Under the pieces are notes generated by a model. That model was not told the DNA's origin. It made no database searches and was given only the letters and a program-made list of their open reading frames with translations. Shown piece after piece: positions 1 to 6,165 of a stretch of DNA of 11,413 nt (within the stretch, counting starts at the first letter, position 1; each line of letters opens with the position of its first letter). Location of the stretch: NCBI GenBank assembly GCA_020851885.1, contig JADZBW010000229.1:1-11413 (forward strand), written 5' to 3'. The translations under genes and the position numbers were made by a program. The DNA is from Fimbriimonadaceae bacterium. GTDB lineage: Bacteria > Armatimonadota > Fimbriimonadia > Fimbriimonadales > Fimbriimonadaceae.

Positions 1-1
1 C

Positions 2-661
2 CAGTGGATCCCACCGGACTTTGCCTCTCCGCTCGCGTACGTTCCATGGACCGACCGCCGCGGAGGCTATCTGTACAACGAATACAACATGGAGTACCGC
101 TCGGGTCCGCTCAAGCGCTCTCACGCCGACTTCTTCTCCAGCTACTACGAGCAATACGATGGAACGGAGCAGCAAAAGGGCGTGGAAGTCGGGGCGAACG
201 TGGTGACCCGCTCTGATATTGAATTGGGCGCCGGTATCAGTCGAAATGTCTTCTACGGCGAGCGTGACGACACGCAGTCTCTCCAGGTCACTTTCAACGA
301 AAGCAACCGGTACAAGAAACTCGGGCTTTCGCATGAATGGGGTGAACGAGAGGGGAAGCCGACCCATTTCACGTCTGTCGATGGCTCCTACCGGCTGTTC
401 AAGGGATTCGATCTTGGCGTCGCCTGGAGCTTGTTCAATTTTGCCGGGGAGGAGAGGCTTGGGATTGTGACGTTGGGATACGAAATCAACCCGTTGGACT
501 CCATTTCGGGCCGATTCGTGAATCGCAGCGGGAAGGTAAATGCATTCCTGGCTTATCGCCACGGGGGAGGGTCGGGGATTGAATACTACGTCATTGTCGG
601 CGATCCCAACGCGGACAAGTGGCGGAGTCGCGTGAGCCTCAAAGTCGTCTGGGCGTTCTAG
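2..661 (+). CDS. C-terminal part of an outer-membrane beta-barrel protein (5' partial)
   Basis: The reading frame is open from base 2 to the TAG at 659-661, so the gene enters from the left edge; the ATG at 89 is an internal Met, because frame-consistent coding (W-I-P-P-D-F-A-S-P, then Y-V-P-W-T-D-R-R-G-G) precedes it. About 219 residues are visible. The sequence is a run of short amphipathic strands rich in Tyr, Phe and Gly, separated by polar turns (for example the SLQVTFNES and NAFLAYRHG segments). It ends in V-V-W-A-F, and a terminal Phe is the classic signal for BAM-mediated outer-membrane insertion. I infer a beta-barrel domain. The pattern is compatible with the C-terminal barrel of DUF5916-type proteins (often with an N-terminal carbohydrate-binding domain), but no diagnostic motif is visible, so the family is only a suggestion. 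It is followed 28 bp later by icd on the same strand, with no clear terminator between. Confidence 0.7.
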   Translation, partial: QWIPPDFASPLAYVPWTDRRGGYLYNEYNMEYRSGPLKRSHADFFSSYYEQYDGTEQQKGVEVGANVVTRSDIELGAGISRNVFYGERDDTQSLQVTFNESNRYKKLGLSHEWGEREGKPTHFTSVDGSYRLFKGFDLGVAWSLFNFAGEERLGIVTLGYEINPLDSISGRFVNRSGKVNAFLAYRHGGGSGIEYYVIVGDPNADKWRSRVSLKVVWAF

Positions 662-671
662 GTTCCCATCC

Positions 672-679
672 GGTATCCT
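672..679 (+). promoter_or_regulatory. GGTATCCT motif upstream of icd (possible -10 element)
   Basis: The octamer GGTATCCT lies exactly 10 nt before the icd ATG. It contains TATCCT, which could serve as a -10 hexamer (TATAAT-like) for a transcript with a very short leader. The identical octamer with identical spacing precedes sucC. I see no convincing TTGACA-like -35 at 16-18 nt upstream. Its function is inferred only. Confidence 0.35.
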
Positions 680-689
680 CGAAGCTGTT

Positions 690-2018
690 ATGGCCACTGC
701 GATTTCGATGTCCCCCACTGGACTCATCGTCCCCAACGATCCGATCCTTCCGTTTATCGAAGGCGACGGAACCGGCCCCGATATTTGGGCGGCCAGTGTT
801 CGCGTCTTCGATGCGGCGGTGGAGAAAGCCTATGGCGGGACGAAGAAAGTCGAGTGGAAAGAGGTTCTCGCCGGAGAGAAGGCGTTCAATCTCACCGGGA
901 GCTGGCTGCCGGATGCAACCCTCGAGGACTTCACCAAGTACCTGGTCGGCATCAAGGGCCCCCTGACAACCCCGATCGGCGGCGGCATCCGCTCTTTGAA
1001 CGTGGCGCTGCGTCAGATGCTCGACCTCTATGTCTGCCTCCGTCCCGTTCGCTGGTTCACGGGCGTTCCCTCACCGGTCAAGCACCCGGAAAAGGTGGAT
1101 ATGGTGATCTATCGCGAGAACACCGAGGACATTTATGCCGGTATCGAGTTCCAAGCCGGAACGCCAGAGGCAACGAAGTTCCTCGATATGTTCGCCGAGG
1201 CTTATCCCAAGGAGTTCGGGAAGATCCGGTTCGGCACGAGTGAGAAGACCGCCGACTTCATGAAAGCGACGGGTCAAGCGGGGGCACCCGATGTTCAGGT
1301 GGGCATTGGCATCAAGGCGGTCAGCTATCAGGGCAGCGGACGTCTGGTTTATGCGGCGATTCAGTACGCCATCGACAACGATCGCAAGAGCGTCACCTTG
1401 GTCCATAAGGGCAACATCATGAAGTTCACGGAGGGTGCGTTCCGGGATTGGGGATACCAGATCGCCGAACAGGTCTTTGGCGACAAGACTTATACATGGG
1501 CCCAGTGGGAACGCACCAAGAAGGATAAGGGAGAAGAGGCCGCCAATGCCGAGCAAAAAGTCGCCCTCGCGGCGGGCAAGATCCTTGTCAAAGATGCGAT
1601 CGCCGATATCACTCTCCAGCAGGTCCTGACCAGGCCAGAGGATTTCGACGTGATCGCTACTCTCAATCTCAACGGCGACTATCTGAGCGATGCGCTCGCC
1701 GCCCAGGTTGGTGGTATTGGCATCGCCCCCGGCGGAAATGTAAACAATGTCACTGGCCACGCGATCTTCGAGGCAACCCACGGAACCGCTCCCAAGTATG
1801 CCGGGCTCGACAAGGTCAATCCCTGCTCCGTTATCCTGAGTGGCGAAATGATGTTCCGCTACATGGGATGGAAGGAAGTTGCCGACCTGTTGATCAAGGG
1901 AGTCGAAGGGGCCATCGCCTCCAAGAGAGTCACCTATGACTTTGCTCGTCAGATGGAAGGCGCGACCGAAGTTAAATGCTCTGAGTTTGGCGACAACATC
2001 ATCGCCCACATGAATTGA
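690..2018 (+). CDS. icd: NADP-dependent isocitrate dehydrogenase
   Basis: Cytosolic TCA-cycle enzyme that oxidatively decarboxylates isocitrate to 2-oxoglutarate with NADP+. The 442 residues align along their length with E. coli Icd (416 aa). Visible signatures are the N-terminal PFIEGDGTGPDI segment, GPLTTPIGGGIRSLNVALRQ (91-109) with Ser102 at the position phosphorylated by AceK in enterics, substrate Arg108, Arg118 and Arg142, catalytic Tyr149 and Lys240, and metal ligands Asp306, Asp330 and Asp334. The NADP determinants Lys369, Tyr370, Val376, Tyr416 and Arg420 match E. coli K344/Y345/V351/Y391/R395, so NADP rather than NAD is predicted. The extra length comes from two insertions, about residues 180-205 and 265-297. 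The start ATG is supported by the N-terminal alignment; there is no strong Shine-Dalgarno, but GGTATCCT sits 10 nt upstream. ATG at 708 (Met7) is an alternative start. Confidence 0.97.
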   Translation: MATAISMSPTGLIVPNDPILPFIEGDGTGPDIWAASVRVFDAAVEKAYGGTKKVEWKEVLAGEKAFNLTGSWLPDATLEDFTKYLVGIKGPLTTPIGGGIRSLNVALRQMLDLYVCLRPVRWFTGVPSPVKHPEKVDMVIYRENTEDIYAGIEFQAGTPEATKFLDMFAEAYPKEFGKIRFGTSEKTADFMKATGQAGAPDVQVGIGIKAVSYQGSGRLVYAAIQYAIDNDRKSVTLVHKGNIMKFTEGAFRDWGYQIAEQVFGDKTYTWAQWERTKKDKGEEAANAEQKVALAAGKILVKDAIADITLQQVLTRPEDFDVIATLNLNGDYLSDALAAQVGGIGIAPGGNVNNVTGHAIFEATHGTAPKYAGLDKVNPCSVILSGEMMFRYMGWKEVADLLIKGVEGAIASKRVTYDFARQMEGATEVKCSEFGDNIIAHMN

Positions 2019-2019
2019 G

Positions 2020-2041
2020 GGTTCCAAAACTCGCAAGAACC
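2020..2041 (+). terminator. Weak stem-loop after icd
   Basis: GGTTC (2020-2024) can pair with GAACC (2037-2041) around a 12-nt loop just after the icd stop. There is no U-tract, the stem is only 5 bp and the loop is large, so it is at best a weak or factor-assisted 3' end. The rest of the 69-bp gap to the next gene shows no clear signal. Confidence 0.15.
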
Positions 2042-2087
2042 TCATGACCCGGTGAACGTCTCTGCTACAGGGGGGCACTAAAAGGCT

Positions 2088-3851
2088 ATGAGGTTTGTTG
2101 CGTTCGCGGTCGTCCTTCTCGCCGCACTCCTGCTGTGGGCGCAGAACTCTGCACCGGCGAAGTCTCGCTTGGGTGAGAATCTGGTCCCGAGATTCAGCTC
2201 TTCGTATGAGCTGATCGCCAAATCGGTGATGAAGCAGGGTGGGATCAGGGAGTACGCCGAGACCGTTTACACTCTTGTTGAAATCCGAAACAAAGTTCGC
2301 CGCGAACGATGGCGCATCACCCAGCAAGAAAAGCATTACAAGCACTGGATTTCTCCAAGCGGCATGGTCTGGGTTCTGACGTCGCGTGTTCCTGGTCCGG
2401 GTGGTTCAGGGCGACTCTGGGCTCGCGACGCCAACGCCGATGTCCGTGGTGAGTGGTCGGGCTGGGAGTTGGGATCTTCAGGCGACGACAAGAATGGCAT
2501 TCGAGGTATCGCCGCCAATCTCGACATCGACGATATGGCGTCGAAAGCCATCCAACTTCAGGGGGGCAGCGAACAACTCAGGCTCGTCGGCAAAGATGGT
2601 TCCGAGTTCCGCGCCACGATCGCCAATACGGACACGGGCGACCTCGTCGTCACCCGGCATTTCGGCAAAGGGGAGCCTAAGATCGATCTCCTAACCGAGC
2701 GCCTCGACAAACCTTCGAATCCTCCAAAGGTGGAGTGGCCCGCACCAGGAAAGGCGCAGATCGCGATCTGGACCTTCTTCAGCGAACAGCCGAATCAGTT
2801 TCTCATCCAAAACTACAATCTGGGGGCGAGCTTCAATGCCAGGCCCAATCAGACGCTTCTCAGTGAGCGAGTATTGCCGCGCAAGCCCGCCTATGTCGAC
2901 AAGACTCTTACCGGAAAATTGCTGTGGTTTGAATTTGGGCAACCTTGGGAACGTGCGGTAGCCAAACTCGATATCCTGACCTTCGACGGCACCTTGATCA
3001 AGAGCATCGATCTGCTCAAACTCGGCCAATTTCAATCTGCCGAGGATGCCCAGAAGATGATTCAGTATCGAGACGTACTGGACGAAGCTGGCGGCGGACC
3101 GCAAACGCTGGATAGCCAGCAGCGCTATGGTGAGCCCAAAATCGAGACGTTGACGTTTGCCGATCGGACCGGTCGCAAATACCGCATCGAAATCAAAGCA
3201 AGTGACGCGGATTATGAAGTCGAAGCTCGAGCTTCAATGAATCTCGACAAAGTGGCGACCAAAGAGCCGACTTACCCGGGCGCAACGCTATATTCTCAAA
3301 TAGACGCCCGGTCTGACGATGGCAAGTTCACCGTCCACGTCAAGAACTATCGGCTGGATGGGAAGCAACAAAGCCAAATCACTCTGATTGCGAATGTCAC
3401 TGACCCGATCGAAGGGTCCAAGCAAGTCGAGCTGTTTAGCTTGCCGATAGCCATAGCACCGGCGTCGCTGAGGGTTTCGAACAGCGGACGTGTGTTTGCA
3501 CTCACTTACCCAGGGCGATCGGTGCCTGGCGTTGGAGACAAGGAGATGTGCCTTTTCCAGGCTTGGGATGCCTCGGGCCATACGATGTCGATGGACCTTA
3601 TCAGCAATCTCAAGTGGTTTGACTCCGCCGAAGGTTCGAAAGGGAAACTCGACCTCAGCAAGATGAAGATTGGACTGGAGGGCTTGCGGTCAGAACGAGT
3701 GGTGGAAGGAGTCCAAGTCCCCCTCTATCCACTTGAGTCGCTGACTTTCGACCTCGGCGGTGGGAGAACAGAGTGCCTCTATATCGGTTACATGAACGAC
3801 CAAATCCCCACGATGTTCTACAGCCGACGACCGAAGGGCCCTGGTCAGTAG
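2088..3851 (+). CDS. Secreted protein of unknown function, 587 aa
   Basis: I do not recognise this family. The N-terminus (basic start, hydrophobic run over residues 4-17, then A-Q-N-S-A-P-A-K) is a Sec signal peptide with likely cleavage after an Ala between residues 18 and 24, so the mature protein is exported; no other membrane segment is evident. The mature part is hydrophilic and looks beta-rich. Two stretches resemble each other: residues 88-120 (ISPSGMVWVLT followed later by WARDANAD) and 463-500 (VSNSGRVFALT followed later by AWDASG), suggesting a degenerate internal duplication, perhaps of a beta-propeller or sandwich unit. No catalytic motif is evident. The start ATG is preceded by AAAGG two bases away and a G-run at about 12-17 nt. 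It lies 69 bp after icd on the same strand and overlaps the following convergent gene by 7 bp. Its role is unknown. Confidence 0.85.
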   Translation: MRFVAFAVVLLAALLLWAQNSAPAKSRLGENLVPRFSSSYELIAKSVMKQGGIREYAETVYTLVEIRNKVRRERWRITQQEKHYKHWISPSGMVWVLTSRVPGPGGSGRLWARDANADVRGEWSGWELGSSGDDKNGIRGIAANLDIDDMASKAIQLQGGSEQLRLVGKDGSEFRATIANTDTGDLVVTRHFGKGEPKIDLLTERLDKPSNPPKVEWPAPGKAQIAIWTFFSEQPNQFLIQNYNLGASFNARPNQTLLSERVLPRKPAYVDKTLTGKLLWFEFGQPWERAVAKLDILTFDGTLIKSIDLLKLGQFQSAEDAQKMIQYRDVLDEAGGGPQTLDSQQRYGEPKIETLTFADRTGRKYRIEIKASDADYEVEARASMNLDKVATKEPTYPGATLYSQIDARSDDGKFTVHVKNYRLDGKQQSQITLIANVTDPIEGSKQVELFSLPIAIAPASLRVSNSGRVFALTYPGRSVPGVGDKEMCLFQAWDASGHTMSMDLISNLKWFDSAEGSKGKLDLSKMKIGLEGLRSERVVEGVQVPLYPLESLTFDLGGGRTECLYIGYMNDQIPTMFYSRRPKGPGQ

Positions 3852-4792
3852 CCCAGCTCTTTGGATGCGGGCTTTGCCGTTCCATCGGCGATCGCTTCGA
3901 TCAGAGATGCCAAAGCTCGCCATCTCTCCCGTTCGGAGACATCGCTGCCTCCCCCCACGTGAGGCGTCATGACGACATTTGGCAGATTCTGAAAGGGAAG
4001 CGATGATGGAAAGCAGGCTCCATCGCCTTTTGGATAATTCCACCACACATCGATTCCCGCAGCTCCGATCTTGCCGTCTTTGAGGATTTCATAGAGGGCC
4101 GCTTCGTCGAAGATCGCGCCCCGAGCGATGTTAGCAATGATGGCGTTCGAGGGTAGTAGGGCCAGCCGTCGGGCATCCATAAGGCCGGTTGTTTGTGGAG
4201 TTAGCGGCAAGGCAACGAACAAGGCGTCGGTATTAGGAAGGAGTGGATCCAATTCCTCCAAGGGACGTGCGCGATCGCTGAATGGCCCTGCTCGTTTGAT
4301 TCCCATCACATCCATCTCCATCGCCTCGCAGATATGGCCGATGCGTTGCCCGATCGAGCCGTATCCCAATACCAGGGCCCGCTTGCCGGCGGCCCGAACA
4401 CTTTCGGGAGAACCGCCCCTTAAGAACGAATCCTCCGACCATTGCCCTCGACGAAGCGCCTGGTCCCTTGGCACGATTCGTTTTGCCGCAGCCATGTAGA
4501 GAGCAATCGCCATTTCAGCGGTATCCGCCGCGTTGTGGTGGAGGTTGTAGAGGTCGATGCTCGGGTGTAGAAGCATGAGCTCGCGGGTTTCCGCTGGAAT
4601 ACCCGCAAAGGGCACAATCAAAGCTTGCAGACCAGGTGCTTGGGCGAGATCGTCTGCCGTTGGCCGACCCTTTATAAGGACCTGGGTATCGGCTGGGATC
4701 TCGGGACCAAAGGAGCAACGGAAAGTTGCGGAGCCAACTGACAAAGGCGCTTTCGCGTCATCGGGACGGTCCCAAAAATGCACCCTCATCAC
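3845..4792 (-). CDS. D-isomer-specific 2-hydroxyacid dehydrogenase-like protein
   Basis: Cytosolic NAD(P)-dependent oxidoreductase of the D-2-hydroxyacid dehydrogenase family (D-lactate, glycerate, phosphoglycerate or glyoxylate/hydroxypyruvate reductase relatives); the substrate cannot be told from sequence. The 315 residues match the family's usual length. The Rossmann motif is GYGSIG (143-148), the substrate Arg is Arg224 in N-I-A-R-G-A, and the catalytic His is His278 in T-P-H-V-G-G. The third member of the usual Arg-Glu-His set, expected 29 residues after the Arg just before a Pro, is Tyr253 in D-V-W-W-N-Y-P. The annotated start is GTG (4792) directly followed by ATG (4789); neither has a Shine-Dalgarno, but TACAAT ends 6 nt before the GTG. 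It follows sucC by 57 bp on the same strand, so co-transcription is possible, and its stop overlaps the end of the convergent secreted-protein gene. Confidence 0.9.
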   Translation of the reverse strand: MMRVHFWDRPDDAKAPLSVGSATFRCSFGPEIPADTQVLIKGRPTADDLAQAPGLQALIVPFAGIPAETRELMLLHPSIDLYNLHHNAADTAEMAIALYMAAAKRIVPRDQALRRGQWSEDSFLRGGSPESVRAAGKRALVLGYGSIGQRIGHICEAMEMDVMGIKRAGPFSDRARPLEELDPLLPNTDALFVALPLTPQTTGLMDARRLALLPSNAIIANIARGAIFDEAALYEILKDGKIGAAGIDVWWNYPKGDGACFPSSLPFQNLPNVVMTPHVGGGSDVSERERWRALASLIEAIADGTAKPASKELGY

Positions 4793-4798
4793 AGGTGC

Positions 4799-4804
4799 AT
4801 TGTA
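4799..4804 (-). promoter_or_regulatory. TACAAT -10-like element before the hydroxyacid dehydrogenase gene
   Basis: Reading the minus strand, TACAAT (five of six matches to TATAAT) ends 6 nt before the GTG and 9 nt before the ATG. This is the distance at which transcription would begin on the start codon, so a leaderless mRNA is possible. No good -35 is visible 16-18 nt upstream. It lies inside the 57-bp gap after sucC. Confidence 0.35.
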
Positions 4805-4849
4805 TCGCGATGTCCCGCGTTTCGATTCCGTCAGCCTATCGACGTCGAG

Positions 4850-6001
4850 TTAAGCGTGCGACAACTCAACGATTTTCTTTGCGGCTTCCTGAACGGTGGC
4901 CGCTGGCACGATTCTCGATCCTTCCAGCAATTTCCGACCCTCTTCGGCAGCCGTGCCCTCGATTCTGGCGACCACGGGGATGCGAACATCGAGTTCGTCG
5001 AATGCTTGGAGCACACCCTTGGCCACTTCGTCACATCGAGTAATACCGCCAAAAATATTGATGAACAGCCCCTTGACATGCGGGTCCATCATGACCAGTT
5101 CCACGCATGATTTCACTCGCTCCGCCTGAGCTCCACCACCGACATCCAGGAAGTTCGCCGGTCTGCCGCCGGCGGCATTCACTTCGTCCAGCGACTGCAT
5201 GACAAGTCCCGCGCCGTTCCCCATGATCCCGATCTCGCCACCCAAATTCACATAGGCGATGCCGCGTTTTAGTGCTTCTGCTTCGATCGGGTGCTCCGCC
5301 GAATCGCTGGTCGTGCCGGCGTACTCACGATGTCTGAAGAGCGAGTTGTCGTCGATGGAAACTTTGGCGTCGGCGGCGATGAGCTTGTTGTCGGGAGTCA
5401 GGGCGCAGGGGTTGATTTCGATCATCTCGGCATCCGATTCCATGTATGCCTTGACCAACTGCTTGATCATGGACACCATCTGCCCATGGGCTTCCTTCGG
5501 AATGTTGGCATCCTTAACTGCTTGCCGAAGCTGATAGTCTGCCAATCCCCAAGCTGGATCCACATGGAAACGGACGATCGCGCCCGGGTTTTTCTCGGCA
5601 ACTTCCTCGATTTCCATCCCGCCTTCCGCGCTAAGCATCACGAGAACGCGCTGGGCGGCTCGATCCAGAAGCACGGCGACGTAGAATTCTTTGGCGATGT
5701 CCACGATCTCGGCAACGAGCACCTTGTCCACAATCATGCCGTCGGGATTTTGGATGCTGATCAATCGCTTGCCGATCAGATCTTTGGCGAAGTTCGCGGC
5801 GTCGGCGGCATTATCGAACAGCTTCACTCCACCGGCTTTTCCACGACCACCCATCAGCACCTGCGCTTTCACCACGACCTTGCCGCCCAAGCGCTCAGCA
5901 ATGGCTCGCGCTTCAGCCGGATCACTTGTAACGTCGCCAGCCGGGACCGGTACGCCGTACTTGGAAAGCAGTTCTTTGGACTGGTATTCGTGGAGCTTCA
6001 T
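4850..6001 (-). CDS. sucC: Succinyl-CoA synthetase (ADP-forming type) beta subunit
   Basis: Beta subunit of the TCA-cycle enzyme that makes ATP (or GTP) from succinyl-CoA, with SucD as its alpha partner. The 383 residues span the whole family (E. coli SucC is 388). Evidence: the MKLHEYQSKELL start typical of SucC, the ATP-grasp N-terminal domain with Lys45 and GGRGKAGGVK (51-60), I-E-I-N-P with Mg ligand Asn197 plus Asp211, and N-G-A-G (262-265). The C-terminal domain shows ANFLDVGGGA (282-291) and FINIFGGITRCD (313-324). Pro20 matches the residue associated with ADP preference in E. coli, so ATP formation is likely. The start is fixed by the N-terminal alignment; no Shine-Dalgarno is seen, but GGTATCCT lies 10 nt upstream. 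Oddly, sucD is not adjacent: downstream is a hydroxyacid dehydrogenase gene and upstream a divergent GGDEF-EAL gene. Confidence 0.97.
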   Translation of the reverse strand: MKLHEYQSKELLSKYGVPVPAGDVTSDPAEARAIAERLGGKVVVKAQVLMGGRGKAGGVKLFDNAADAANFAKDLIGKRLISIQNPDGMIVDKVLVAEIVDIAKEFYVAVLLDRAAQRVLVMLSAEGGMEIEEVAEKNPGAIVRFHVDPAWGLADYQLRQAVKDANIPKEAHGQMVSMIKQLVKAYMESDAEMIEINPCALTPDNKLIAADAKVSIDDNSLFRHREYAGTTSDSAEHPIEAEALKRGIAYVNLGGEIGIMGNGAGLVMQSLDEVNAAGGRPANFLDVGGGAQAERVKSCVELVMMDPHVKGLFINIFGGITRCDEVAKGVLQAFDELDVRIPVVARIEGTAAEEGRKLLEGSRIVPAATVQEAAKKIVELSHA

Positions 6002-6011
6002 GGAAGGTAAC

Positions 6012-6019
6012 AGGATACC
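6012..6019 (-). promoter_or_regulatory. GGTATCCT motif upstream of sucC (possible -10 element)
   Basis: Read on the minus strand, GGTATCCT lies exactly 10 nt before the sucC ATG, the same octamer and spacing as for icd. TATCCT may act as a -10 hexamer giving a leader of only a few nucleotides. No strong -35 was found. Sharing between two TCA-cycle genes makes chance less likely but does not prove function. Confidence 0.35.
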
Positions 6020-6066
6020 CTCCGCAGGCTTGAAGCGGCAGGACGAACCGGATTGGCAAGAACCCC

Positions 6067-6108
6067 TGAATTCTCGCCTTGCCTGGTGAATTCATGGGCA
6101 TGCCTATG
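6067..6108. promoter_or_regulatory. Palindrome cluster in the sucC / GGDEF-EAL divergent region
   Basis: Three dyads sit in this 42-bp stretch of the 164-bp intergenic region. TGAATTC occurs at 6067-6073 and again at 6087-6093 (extended to the perfect palindrome TGAATTCA, 6087-6094), spaced exactly 20 bp. CATGGGCATGCCTATG (6093-6108) is a 16-bp dyad with one mismatched pair. The centres lie about 20 and 10 bp apart, near whole helical turns, as expected of operators bound on one DNA face. No regulator is encoded next to it. Function as an operator is inferred. Confidence 0.3.
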
Positions 6109-6165
6109 GAAGAAGCCTAATGGTGAACTCGGAATGCGATTCTGCCAAGGCGACGTGGGAAATCT

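Noticed and set aside
1071..2345. Long open frame (424 codons) on the minus strand across icd and into the next gene
   Set aside because: It is antisense to a certain icd gene, has no recognisable motif, and crosses a gene boundary; such frames arise from codon bias in GC-rich genes.
3836..3856. Possible stem (CTGG/CCAG or GGGC/GCCC) around the overlapping stops
   Set aside because: Only 4-bp alternative stems with no U-tract; not distinguishable from chance.
5291..6010. Open frame of 239 codons on the plus strand opposite sucC
   Set aside because: It is the antisense shadow of a full-length, well-conserved sucC, with His-rich composition typical of reverse frames.
6094..6120. Mini-ORF of 8 codons (M-G-M-P-M-E-E-A) before the GGDEF-EAL gene, whose TAA overlaps an ATG
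   Set aside because: There is no Shine-Dalgarno and no run of regulatory codons; the ATGs come from the palindrome, so chance is the simpler explanation.
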